32,936 nucleotides of DNA. Origin: Candidatus Altarchaeales archaeon (GTDB lineage Archaea > Altiarchaeota > Altiarchaeia > IMC4 > QMZM01). How positions within the stretch are numbered: the first letter of the stretch is position 1; each line of letters begins with the position of its first letter. The translations under genes and the position numbers were made by a program. The stretch spans positions 1-32,936 of the forward strand of contig JAHEXG010000011.1 of assembly GCA_023252215.1 (NCBI GenBank). The letters run 5' to 3'. This document shows, piece after piece, positions 1 to 6,553 of the stretch. The notes under the pieces are model-generated. The model saw only the letters and a list, made by a program, of their open reading frames with translations. It did not search any database and was not told the origin of the DNA.

Positions 1-2
1 AA

Positions 3-167
3 GGCTCGACCGATAAAGAACTGATGGATATCGCCTGCAACAGGTCCCGCGAGCACGCCAGGAACGCCGTGCGGATGCTCTTTTCGCCGGGCGAGATGAC
101 GAAAAGGGCCGGGACCGGGAGGCGCCAGGGCAAAGAGGATGCCGGACCCCTGACGGATTCACATTAA
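3..167 (+). CDS. ribC: Riboflavin synthase, archaeal type, C-terminal part (5' cut by window edge)
   Basis: The reading frame is open from the first bases and ends at TAA 165-167, giving the last 54 residues of a protein. The ending matches the C-terminal pattern I know from archaeal riboflavin synthase (MJ1184 family): a D-K-E-L segment, an R-x-x-E-H-A-x-N helix, an L-F-x-P step, then R-A-G-x-G-x-R-Q-G-x-E-D-A-G-P. The family dismutates two 6,7-dimethyl-8-ribityllumazine molecules to riboflavin and is related in fold to lumazine synthase. ribH, which makes its substrate, starts 15 bp downstream in the same direction, so the two are almost certainly one operon. The N-terminal two thirds lie outside the window. 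Confidence 0.82.
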   Translation, partial: GSTDKELMDIACNRSREHARNAVRMLFSPGEMTKRAGTGRRQGKEDAGPLTDSH

Positions 168-182
168 TAATAAAAAAGAAAA

Positions 183-734
183 ATGGAAAGAATAACTTTG
201 GGTATAGTGGCGGCGGAATTCAACTATGACATTACGTTCGCCATGGTGGAATTGGCAAAAGAGCATGCAAGGTTCCTGGATGCGGACATAGCGGCTGTTG
301 TAAGGGTTCCCGGCGTCTTTGACATGCCCCTCGTAGTTAAGAAACTGCTGCAAAGAGAAGACATCGACGGCCTCGTGGTCCTCGGGGCAGTCATCGAGGG
401 AAGCACCGAGCACGACGAGATAGTGGCCCAGCATGCGTCAAGAAAGATAGCAGACCTCGCCCTGGACTATGAGAAGCCGATCGGACTGGGCATAACCGGG
501 CCGGGGATGAGCCGCCTTGAAGCACATCAAAGAGTGGGCTACGCCAAGAGAGCAGTCGAAGCCGCGGTCAAGATGATAAAGACAGTAAGAGAGATACAGG
601 CGGCTTGCGGAAATTACGCGGAGGATAACACTCAGCAGACAAACGATTTTCAAAGCAGCGGAGAGCAGCAGCAAACAGGTTCTTCGGACATCGATCCCCT
701 GCAGGGCTTCTTCAAGGAATTCGGAAACGTATAA
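183..734 (+). CDS. ribH: 6,7-dimethyl-8-ribityllumazine synthase
   Basis: The enzyme condenses 5-amino-6-ribitylaminouracil with 3,4-dihydroxy-2-butanone 4-phosphate in the penultimate riboflavin step. Residues 1-135 are a full short archaeal lumazine synthase: an N-terminal G-I-V-A-A-E-F-N strand, the V-P-G-V-F-D-M-P substrate loop (42-49), and G-A-V-I-E-G-S-T-E-H-D (68-78) with the expected catalytic His77. Archaeal homologues usually end near residue 135-150. This one continues with about 45 residues rich in Gln, Asn, Ser and Glu, ending in a hydrophobic D-P-L-Q-G-F-F-K-E-F stretch, which looks like a disordered linker plus a short docking peptide. The ATG follows an A-rich leader after ribC, and a deaminase gene begins 3 bp after the stop. 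Confidence 0.93.
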   Translation: MERITLGIVAAEFNYDITFAMVELAKEHARFLDADIAAVVRVPGVFDMPLVVKKLLQREDIDGLVVLGAVIEGSTEHDEIVAQHASRKIADLALDYEKPIGLGITGPGMSRLEAHQRVGYAKRAVEAAVKMIKTVREIQAACGNYAEDNTQQTNDFQSSGEQQQTGSSDIDPLQGFFKEFGNV

Positions 735-737
735 GAG

Positions 738-1208
738 ATGGACGACGCAGTCTACATGAAGAAGGCCATAGAGAAGGCCATGCTGGGCATCAAAAAAGGC
801 CAGTCCCCGTTCGGCGCCTGCATAGTCAAAAACGGAAAGGTAGCGGCACTGGAACATAACCGCGTCTGGGAGAAAGGCGACCCCACAGCCCATGCCGAGG
901 TCGTGGCCATAAAGGCTGCGGCAAAGAAACTAAAAACTATCGATCTTTCGGGCTGCACGATATATTCGACTTGCGAGCCCTGCCCCATGTGTTTTTCCGC
1001 ATGCCATTGGGCGCGCATATCAAAGATAGTCTACGGAACAAGGATAGAGGACGCCAAAAAGATAGGCTTCCATGAGTTCCCGATACATGACTCCACCCTG
1101 AAAGACATAGGCAGAAGCCACATAGACATAAGGGGGGATTTCCTGCGCGACGAGAGCATGGAATTATTCGACATTTGGAGCAGCAGAAGGGATAAAAAGA
1201 AATACTGA
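738..1208 (+). CDS. Nucleoside/guanine deaminase-like protein (cytidine deaminase fold)
   Basis: A 156-residue zinc deaminase. The zinc ligands and catalytic Glu are visible as T-A-H-A-E (His52, Glu54) and C-E-P-C-P-M-C (Cys82, Cys85). Length and layout match guanine deaminase of the Bacillus GuaD type, including P-F-G-A near residue 24, W-A-R after the second motif, and a lysine-rich tail ending in Tyr. The start is 3 bp after the ribH stop, so translation is probably coupled. That placement raises the possibility that it works on a riboflavin pyrimidine intermediate rather than on guanine. The family call is firm. The substrate is open between guanine, another base or nucleoside, and 2,5-diamino-6-ribitylaminopyrimidinone phosphate. 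Confidence 0.88.
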   Translation: MDDAVYMKKAIEKAMLGIKKGQSPFGACIVKNGKVAALEHNRVWEKGDPTAHAEVVAIKAAAKKLKTIDLSGCTIYSTCEPCPMCFSACHWARISKIVYGTRIEDAKKIGFHEFPIHDSTLKDIGRSHIDIRGDFLRDESMELFDIWSSRRDKKKY

Positions 1209-1210
1209 AA

Positions 1211-2056
1211 CTACAGAGTCTCTATCTCGTAGTATCTGTCCTGGGGAGGATCGAGGTATTTTGACAGCCGGGTCTGCCTTGCGGGGGCTTTTTTCTGCTG
1301 CATGCATATCTGTTGATATGCGCACCACTTGCACAGGTTCGTTCTTTTCTCCGGGAAAAAGTCGTCTTTTGTTGCTTTCTCTATTATGTTTATCGCCGAC
1401 ACAAGCCCTGTTTTCAATGAGTCCAGGTCCGATGCGCTTTTCTTTGAGCGGATCTCCCGGTCGTGCCGCAGATAATGCCATATTAGTTCCACGTCGCCTG
1501 CGTCTTTTCGCATCTGCCGTATCCCCAATTCATACAACGCAAGCTGCCTGTCGCTTTCAGCCTGTTTCTTTGACGGAACGCTTCCCCCTGTTTTGTAGTC
1601 GTGTATCTCGTATCCGCCGTGATGCGCCCGGTCTAGTCGGTCGACGTATCCGATGAACTTGTATTTCCCGTCTCCCAACAGGTCTACGAAGACTTTTATC
1701 TCGGTGCCGATGACTTCCGAGTGATCGAAGGGTGAATAATGGTTGTAGTAGTCTGTCAGGCATTTGCTTCCAGCATTTTGGTAGTCTTCCTCTGCCAGGT
1801 CCCGTGAGTTTATTACGACCCCGGGGTGAATTTTTTCCTTCCAGAGGTCTGCGTACAGGGATAACAGGGAGTCATGCGGCATTATCTTCCCGGAACGGGC
1901 CTCTGCGTAGAAGACGTCCATCGACTCGTGGACTAGGGAACCCATGAAGGCTTCTATTGTGTCGAATTCCTCGGTCTCTACTTTGTCTATGTACTCGAAG
2001 CGGTAGGCCAGGGGGCATTTTTCGAATCGCTTTATCCGGGAGTATGAGTAGAGCAT
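1211..2056 (-). CDS. PD-(D/E)XK nuclease, RecB/Cas4-like with Fe-S cysteines
   Basis: 281 residues with the PDDEXK_1 (RecB/AddB/Cas4) order of motifs: N-terminal S-x-S-R-I-K-x-F-x-x-C-P, a G-S-L-V-H helix (His43), G-Y-V-D-R-L-D (Asp139), then H-D-Y-K-T-G (Asp153, Lys155), and Q-x-x-x-Y (171-175). Cys14 together with Cys242, Cys245 and Cys251 forms the one-plus-three cysteine set that binds a [4Fe-4S] cluster in AddB and Cas4. It is therefore probably an iron-sulfur DNA exonuclease. No CRISPR repeat, Cas1 or Cas2 is in the window, so a Cas4 role is not supported; it resembles the stand-alone archaeal RecB-like nucleases. It converges with the deaminase gene with a 2-bp gap and is divergent from larE. 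Confidence 0.85.
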   Translation of the reverse strand: MLYSYSRIKRFEKCPLAYRFEYIDKVETEEFDTIEAFMGSLVHESMDVFYAEARSGKIMPHDSLLSLYADLWKEKIHPGVVINSRDLAEEDYQNAGSKCLTDYYNHYSPFDHSEVIGTEIKVFVDLLGDGKYKFIGYVDRLDRAHHGGYEIHDYKTGGSVPSKKQAESDRQLALYELGIRQMRKDAGDVELIWHYLRHDREIRSKKSASDLDSLKTGLVSAINIIEKATKDDFFPEKRTNLCKWCAYQQICMQQKKAPARQTRLSKYLDPPQDRYYEIETL

Positions 2057-2136
2057 CTTCTATCGGTTTAGCTATTTTGACTGGGAGGATATATGCTCAA
2101 AAAAGGTTTTTTAGAAAGAAATCGAAATATAGAACT

Positions 2137-2952
2137 ATGTCACGGGAGTCAGACGCGGCAGGCAAGGCAAAAAAGCTCGGTTCCTACTTTAAAAAGTTGG
2201 ACGGCGCAGTAGTCGCATTTTCAGGCGGGGTCGATTCCAGCGTACTCGCCAGGACCGCATACGATGTACTGGGGAAAAAGGCTCTTGCAGTAACGATAGA
2301 CTCTCCCACGGTCGACCGTTCAGAGCTGCAGGCCGCAGCAAAACTTGCCAAAGACATAGGCATCCGCCACATTATAGTAAAGCACGATGAACTGAAAAAC
2401 CCGTGTTTTCGCCGCAATGAACCAGACCGCTGCTACCACTGCAAAAAAGAGATGCTATCAGTGCTGAAAAAGGCGGCAGAAAAAGAAGGGATTTCCACGG
2501 TCGTCGAAGGCACGAACGCCGAGGAGATACTGGGCCACCGCCCCGGCTATGCGGCAGTGAAAGAGGCGGGCGTACGCAGCCCGCTTGCCGAATTGGACTA
2601 CAAGAAGAAAGACATACGTAAAATAGCTGCGTATCTCGGCCTGCCGAACGCGCAAAAACCCTCGATGGCATGTCTCTCGTCAAGGATACCTTATGGCACG
2701 GAAATAACAATGGAACTCCTCGACAAGGTTTCTAAAGCCGAAGCGATAGCCAGATCCGCAGGAGTAAAGCAACTGAGAGTCCGATCCATCGGCGACATAG
2801 CGGTAATAGAGGTCCTCCGGGGGGAACAAGGAAGAATCCTCGCGGACGGCGGCAGGATATCCAAGGAATTGAAGGCACTGGGTTATAAGCGCGTAGTCCT
2901 GGACCTTGACGGCTATTCGGCGGGCAAGCCATTAAGGATATCAGTTCTTTGA
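2137..2952 (+). CDS. larE: LarE-type ATP-dependent sulfur transferase
   Basis: A PP-loop ATPase of the ExsB/LarE family. The S-G-G-V-D-S-S pyrophosphate loop is at residues 29-35, C-Y-H-C at 99-102, and M-A-C-L-S-S-R-I-P-Y-G around Cys179. In Lactobacillus LarE the cysteine in the last motif is sacrificed to build the nickel-pincer cofactor of lactate racemase. Other LarE proteins carry three cysteines and are reported to use a [4Fe-4S] cluster as sulfur carrier; with Cys99, Cys102 and Cys179 this protein looks like that second type. No larA, larB or larC is visible, so the final target is unknown. The frame is open back to 1957, but homology begins at the 2137 ATG; the extra part is antisense to the nuclease start. 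Confidence 0.85.
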   Translation: MSRESDAAGKAKKLGSYFKKLDGAVVAFSGGVDSSVLARTAYDVLGKKALAVTIDSPTVDRSELQAAAKLAKDIGIRHIIVKHDELKNPCFRRNEPDRCYHCKKEMLSVLKKAAEKEGISTVVEGTNAEEILGHRPGYAAVKEAGVRSPLAELDYKKKDIRKIAAYLGLPNAQKPSMACLSSRIPYGTEITMELLDKVSKAEAIARSAGVKQLRVRSIGDIAVIEVLRGEQGRILADGGRISKELKALGYKRVVLDLDGYSAGKPLRISVL

Positions 2953-3237
2953 CCGAGACGCCATGCAGCACTTGCATATGAGCTTTGACGCCTCTTCTTT
3001 GTTTTTTGTTTTTCTCAGCTCTTTTGCGACACGCATTAAGTATTTCTTGTATTCCGCCGAGGTCTTGAATCTGCCTGCTCTTTTCTTGTGGGCGTATTGC
3101 GACACTGCCGAAGGCGTGAGGCCCAGCAGCTCTGCGACCTCTTTCTGGGACAGTCCGTTTCTCATCAGTTCTCTTGCCAAGTCCGCCCTTATCTGCGGAA
3201 GGACGTACCAGAGGGCTTCCTCGCACGGGAGTTTCAT
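2941..3237 (-). CDS. Small HTH transcriptional regulator with four cysteines
   Basis: 98 residues. Residues 29-52 are a clear XRE-like helix-turn-helix (L-S-Q-K-E-V-A-E-L-L-G-L-T-P-S-A-V-S-Q-Y). It resembles the archaeal family of predicted regulators (COG2522-like) that begin with a P-C-E motif and end in clustered cysteines. Here the only cysteines are Cys5 in K-L-P-C-E and Cys88, Cys90 and Cys91 in I-C-K-C-C, exactly four thiols that could hold an Fe-S cluster or zinc. It is divergent from the two-CDGSH gene across 93 bp that carry two palindromes also found before iscS. Its own candidate TATA box overlaps one palindrome, suggesting autoregulation. The 3' end overlaps the larE 3' end by 12 bp. 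Regulator role is strong; ligand and targets are inference. Confidence 0.8.
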   Translation of the reverse strand: MKLPCEEALWYVLPQIRADLARELMRNGLSQKEVAELLGLTPSAVSQYAHKKRAGRFKTSAEYKKYLMRVAKELRKTKNKEEASKLICKCCMASRSKN

Positions 3238-3260
3238 GTCATTTGTTAACTTTTACTCGG

Positions 3261-3275
3261 ATTAACAGCGTTAAT
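3261..3275. promoter_or_regulatory. Palindrome A: ATTAAC-AGC-GTTAAT, candidate operator
   Basis: Six-base inverted arms ATTAAC and GTTAAT around a 3-base centre AGC. The same palindrome with centre AGT occurs at 11264-11278 directly before iscS (14 of 15 bases identical). The right arm overlaps the candidate TATA box of the minus-strand HTH gene, as an autorepressor site would. Confidence 0.6.
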
Positions 3276-3298
3276 TATTATGCCAGCCCCGCTTAATA

Positions 3299-3314
3299 AT
3301 TAACGATTGTTATC
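3299..3314. promoter_or_regulatory. Palindrome B: ATTAAC-GATT-GTTATC, candidate operator
   Basis: Imperfect inverted repeat with a 4-base centre, immediately 3' of the TTAATAAT box of the CDGSH gene. The reverse complement of 3300-3312 is TAACAATCGTTAA, which occurs exactly at 11245-11257 before iscS. The position just downstream of a TATA box is typical for archaeal repression. Confidence 0.58.
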
Positions 3315-3330
3315 AAAGAAGTGATGCGAT

Positions 3331-4065
3331 ATGAAAGAGAGCGAAAAAAGTCCGGATTCGCCCGCCGAAAAGAAGGGCTGCAAAGTGACTGTTTCCAGGA
3401 ACGGCCCCTACCTGGTCTCCGGCGGCCTTCCTTTGGCAAAGGAAAACATTGTATGCGATAAGAACGGGGATCCCGCCGAATGGAAAATGAGCCATAAGTA
3501 CCCGGACAAAGAGTCATATGCCCTCTGCCGCTGCGGCGGCTCTAAAAACAAGCCCTACTGCGACGGCACACACGCAAAAGAAGGATTTGACGGAACAGAG
3601 TCCGCCGGCCGCGAGAAATACGCAGACCAGGCCGGGAAGATAAAAGGGCCAGATCTAGTTCTAAACGATGCCGAGAGTTTTTGCGCAGTGGGCAGGTTCT
3701 GCCACCGCAAAGGGGGCACATGGAGCCTAACCGAAAGATCGAACGACCCGGGTTGTAAAGAGACGGCCATACAGGAGGCATGCGACTGCCCCTCGGGAAG
3801 GCTCGTTGCCTGCGACAAAAAGACCGGCAAACCCTATGAGCATAAGTTCGAGCGATCGGTCAGCCTTATAGAAGATCCGATAAAGAAAGTCAGCGGACCG
3901 ATTTGGATTAAAGGGGGAATTCCGCTCGAGTCGGCCGATGGAGCGAAATACGAGACCAGAAACAGAGTTACGTTATGTCGTTGCGGAAGATCGCGCAACA
4001 AGCCTCTTTGCGACGGAAGCCACATTGATGCGGGCTTCTCGGACGGGGATGAGTCTCTTGAATGA
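3331..4065 (+). CDS. Two-CDGSH iron-sulfur protein with cysteine-rich middle domain
   Basis: 244 residues. Two CDGSH [2Fe-2S] motifs are complete: C-R-C-x8-C-D-G-T-H with Cys66, Cys68, Cys77 and His81, and C-R-C-x8-C-D-G-S-H with Cys216, Cys218, Cys227 and His231. Each is preceded by the usual G-P-Y/I-x-V/I-x-G-G-(I/L)-P-L segment. Between them (about 105-180) is a third region with Cys118, Cys124, Cys142, Cys151, Cys153 and Cys161, resembling the divergent middle domain seen in archaeal and bacterial proteins of this layout. CDGSH proteins take part in redox, iron and Fe-S handling; the exact reaction here is unknown. The protein is soluble with no signal peptide. It shares promoter palindromes with the iscS operon and the neighbouring HTH gene. 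Confidence 0.9.
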   Translation: MKESEKSPDSPAEKKGCKVTVSRNGPYLVSGGLPLAKENIVCDKNGDPAEWKMSHKYPDKESYALCRCGGSKNKPYCDGTHAKEGFDGTESAGREKYADQAGKIKGPDLVLNDAESFCAVGRFCHRKGGTWSLTERSNDPGCKETAIQEACDCPSGRLVACDKKTGKPYEHKFERSVSLIEDPIKKVSGPIWIKGGIPLESADGAKYETRNRVTLCRCGRSRNKPLCDGSHIDAGFSDGDESLE

Positions 4066-4086
4066 AGAAATGAAAACGCTGACTGT

Positions 4087-4254
4087 ATGTTGACTGGCAT
4101 TAGAGGACCCGACGCGAAAAAGACCGGAACATACGCGTTTCCCGATTATGCCTTAAAGAACCCCAAGAATAAAGGAAGCGTATCTTTTGCAGCCCAAAAA
4201 CCCGGAAGCATTGACTTGGAGTTAGCTGATACTGGAACGGCGGGCAATTTATAG
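4087..4254 (+). CDS. Possible 55-residue ORF after the CDGSH gene
   Basis: An ATG-to-TAG frame of 55 residues lying in the same frame as the CDGSH gene, with no further stop between the CDGSH TGA (4063-4065) and 4252. It is rich in Gly, Lys, Asp and Pro (T-G-T-Y-A-F-P-D-Y-A-L-K-N-P-K) and lacks hydrophobic segments. I do not recognise it, and there is no clear ribosome binding site. It could be a genuine small gene, a relic of a longer C-terminus, or chance. It is otherwise the only content of the 4066-4303 gap besides the nitroreductase promoter. Confidence 0.25.
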   Translation: MLTGIRGPDAKKTGTYAFPDYALKNPKNKGSVSFAAQKPGSIDLELADTGTAGNL

Positions 4255-4303
4255 TCTCGCAAAACCTAAGAATTTACGGAAAAATATTTTGGGAGTGTAA
4301 AAA

Positions 4304-4969
4304 ATGGATGTCATAGATGCATTGAATTCCAGGTTTACTGTGCGCGCTTTTAAAAACGATGCCGTTGATAAGGAAACCATCCTCAAGGTCCTGGAGGCGG
4401 CGATCAGGGCTCCTTCCTGGGCAGATACGCAGCCTTGGCAGATATACGTTGCCGGAGGCGACGCCCTTGAAAGGATACGCCGGGCCAGCCTGGAAAATTC
4501 CTTGAAAGGAATGTTACGTAACTCGGACATCCCTGCGCCTAAGAATTGGCCGCCGGCCATGAAGAAACGCATGGAGGACATGATAGCGGAACGCGAAAAG
4601 GCAACGGGGCTGGACACTAGCGACAAAGCCGTAAGGCTGGCAGTATCGCAGCTTAACTACAGGTTATTCGATGCGCCGGCAGTTATCTACTTATGCATGG
4701 ATAAGTCTCTTGGGCCCTGGTCGATGTTCGACCTGGGCTTACTCGCCCAGAGCATAATGCTCGCGGCAACAGACTACGGGTTAAACACCGGACCGGCGGT
4801 CATGCTTGTAGGCTACCCCGGCACAATACGCGAAGCACTGAATATCCCGGAAGACCTCTCGATCGTCTTCGGGATAGCCATAGGCTACGGCGACGTGAAT
4901 CATCCGCAGAACCGGGCCAGGAGCCGCAGGCGTTCCATACAGGATGTCGCCAACCTGATTGGTTTCTAA
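4304..4969 (+). CDS. Nitroreductase family FMN protein
   Basis: 221 residues with the nitroreductase pattern: an N-terminal R-F-T-V-R-A-F (10-16) that binds FMN phosphate, A-I-R-A-P-S-W-A-D-T-Q-P-W (33-45), a central L-A-Q-S-I-M-L-A-A-T-D-Y-G-L-N-T-G helix, and a late G-I-A-I-G-Y-G-D strand. The family uses NAD(P)H and FMN to reduce nitroaromatics, quinones or flavins, and some members act in cofactor metabolism. The substrate cannot be read from sequence. A GGGAG ribosome binding site precedes the ATG, and an A/T-rich box (AAAATATTTT, about 4281-4290) is close upstream. It is a single gene, not obviously in an operon. Confidence 0.87.
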   Translation: MDVIDALNSRFTVRAFKNDAVDKETILKVLEAAIRAPSWADTQPWQIYVAGGDALERIRRASLENSLKGMLRNSDIPAPKNWPPAMKKRMEDMIAEREKATGLDTSDKAVRLAVSQLNYRLFDAPAVIYLCMDKSLGPWSMFDLGLLAQSIMLAATDYGLNTGPAVMLVGYPGTIREALNIPEDLSIVFGIAIGYGDVNHPQNRARSRRRSIQDVANLIGF

Positions 4970-5011
4970 CTCTGGCAGGCGTACGACCCTTTTCTTAATA
5001 AAATATTCTGT

Positions 5012-5572
5012 ATGGAAAGAGAAAACAAAAAAACAACCGCCAGAAAAAAGGTCATATTAGCTGCCTGCCTGGTGTTTTTAGCGGCATTTCTGCTGCTGTC
5101 CCAAACAAAACCCAACCCGGCAGCGGATGCGAACGATTCATCCGCAGGCAAAGAATCCTTGGGGATAGAAAGCACCGCAACGAACTGCCCCCTCTCTTCC
5201 ACAGGCATAAACCTATGCGATCTTCCTTTTGATCAAAGGCAGAAACAGGAGTTGGCGGACCGGCTTAACCGGGAGCTTGCGGCCAGACAAAACGCGGCCA
5301 ACGGTTCTACAGAGACAACTGCACAGGTAAAAAAGATCGATGCAGGCATAACCGCGTCGTCCTCCGTACGCCTGAAAGTGGCCATACCAGGCTATGACCA
5401 TGCCTCGCTCATCGCAGAGGATCTGAAGAACCTTGACGGAGTAGCCGAAGTCTACTGGAGCCCGCCTAACCTGTTCGACGTCAAATACGACGCTTCCAAA
5501 ACGTCTGTCCAGGGGATCCTTTCCAGGGATATCTTCAAAAAGTATAATGCTTCGGTCGTAAGCTCTGCCTGA
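5012..5572 (+). CDS. Membrane-anchored protein with HMA-like C-terminal domain
   Basis: 186 residues. Residues 1-12 are basic and 13-30 form one hydrophobic segment, so this is an N-terminal anchor or signal peptide without a lipobox. A linker rich in Ser, Asn and Ala follows, with Cys59 and Cys69 and a short helical region (about 70-95). Residues about 118-182 read like a ferredoxin-fold heavy-metal-associated domain: L-K-V-A-I-P-G-Y-D-H, A-E-D-L-K-N-L-D-G-V-A-E-V-Y-W-S, F-D-V-K-Y-D, then a last helix. The metal-binding C-x-x-C is missing; Y-D-H-A takes its place. It is therefore probably a binding or assembly domain outside the membrane. A CTTAATAAAATAT box lies about 20 bp before the ATG. 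I do not recognise the full protein. Confidence 0.65.
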   Translation: MERENKKTTARKKVILAACLVFLAAFLLLSQTKPNPAADANDSSAGKESLGIESTATNCPLSSTGINLCDLPFDQRQKQELADRLNRELAARQNAANGSTETTAQVKKIDAGITASSSVRLKVAIPGYDHASLIAEDLKNLDGVAEVYWSPPNLFDVKYDASKTSVQGILSRDIFKKYNASVVSSA

Positions 5573-5617
5573 ATTGCCATTTAATAACAGTGTCTAAAAT
5601 ATTTTACACAGTCTGAA

Positions 5618-6520
5618 ATGGATGAGATAATCAATGAGATAAAAAGGATGAAGGAAGAGAGGAATGCAGTCATCCTGTCGCACAACTACCAGAGGCCCGA
5701 AGTGCAGGACGTCGCAGATTACGTAGGAGACTCCCTAGGCCTGGCCCGCATGGGAGCGGAAAGCACCGCCGACGTTATCGTCTTATGCGGAGTAAGATTC
5801 ATGGCCGAGACGGTCTGCATCATGTCGCCGGACAGGACGGTGCTAATGCCGGACCCCGATGCCGGCTGCCCCATGGCCAACATGATAACTGCGCAGAACG
5901 TCCTCGATCTGCGCATGAAGCATCCGGACGCAGCATGCGTCGCATACGTGAATACGAGCGCGGAGGTGAAGGCCGTAGTCGACGTCTGCTGCACTTCGTC
6001 CAACGCTCTGGAGGTCGTCGATTCCGTGGAAACCGATGAGGTGTTGTTTATTCCCGATAAATACCTGGGACAGTATGTGCAGTCGAAGACGGAAAAGGAA
6101 CTCATACTCTGGAACGGCTTCTGCCCGACCCATGTAAAGATCCAGCCGGAAGACATACTCAGGGAAAAGAAAGCGCATCCCGGGGCAAAGACTATGGTGC
6201 ATCCCGAATGCACGCCGCAGGTCACGGCCCTGGCAAACGTAGTTCTTTCCACCGGCAAGATGCTGGAATACGCGCAAAAAAACAATGCCAAAGAGTTTAT
6301 CGTGGGAACCGAGACCGGGATGTTATACACTCTACAGAAACAGAACCCATGCAAGAGATTCTATCCTGCCACGAGCCTGGCAGTATGCCCGAACATGAAG
6401 AAGACGACGCTATTTAGCGTCTTGTCGGCGCTCGAGAACATGGAGACACGGATAGTAGTGCCTCCCGGCATCGGGAAAAAGGCGGCCAGTTCGATAGAGA
6501 GGATGCTACAGATACGATAA
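5618..6520 (+). CDS. nadA: Quinolinate synthase A
   Basis: 300 residues, normal length. NadA condenses iminoaspartate with dihydroxyacetone phosphate to quinolinate in NAD synthesis, using a [4Fe-4S] cluster. The three expected cluster cysteines are Cys84 in D-A-G-C-P-M-A, Cys169 in G-F-C-P-T-H and Cys257 in V-C-P-N-M-K. The substrate motifs S-H-N-Y-Q (21-25), V-N-T-S-A (111-115), C-T-S-S-N-A (125-130), H-P-E-C (195-198) and T-E-T-G-M (231-235) are present. No nadB or nadC gene is in the window, so iminoaspartate must come from an L-aspartate dehydrogenase or oxidase encoded elsewhere. The 45-bp upstream gap contains TTTAATAACAGTGT, which matches part of palindrome A. Confidence 0.96.
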   Translation: MDEIINEIKRMKEERNAVILSHNYQRPEVQDVADYVGDSLGLARMGAESTADVIVLCGVRFMAETVCIMSPDRTVLMPDPDAGCPMANMITAQNVLDLRMKHPDAACVAYVNTSAEVKAVVDVCCTSSNALEVVDSVETDEVLFIPDKYLGQYVQSKTEKELILWNGFCPTHVKIQPEDILREKKAHPGAKTMVHPECTPQVTALANVVLSTGKMLEYAQKNNAKEFIVGTETGMLYTLQKQNPCKRFYPATSLAVCPNMKKTTLFSVLSALENMETRIVVPPGIGKKAASSIERMLQIR

Positions 6521-6553
6521 ACTGCTTTTCCTCCCATAATCCCATATATACCT

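Larger units (their letters stand above)
3238..3330. promoter_or_regulatory. Divergent promoter region of HTH regulator and CDGSH gene
   Basis: A 93-bp AT-rich gap between divergent starts. For the plus gene, TTAATAAT at 3293-3300 lies about 34 bp before the ATG at 3331 and can serve as TATA box. For the minus gene, TAATAATTAA (plus positions 3271-3280) lies about 34-43 bp before its ATG at 3237. A perfect GTTAAC sits at 3245-3250 near the expected minus-strand transcription start. Two longer palindromes, listed separately, overlap or abut both TATA boxes. Confidence 0.6.

Noticed and set aside
1211-2056. RecB-like nuclease as Cas4 of a CRISPR system
   Set aside because: I saw no repeat-spacer array and no other cas gene in the window.
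1957-2136. N-terminal extension of larE to 1957
   Set aside because: It is antisense to the nuclease start and encodes no LarE-like sequence; the PP-loop family begins shortly after 2137.
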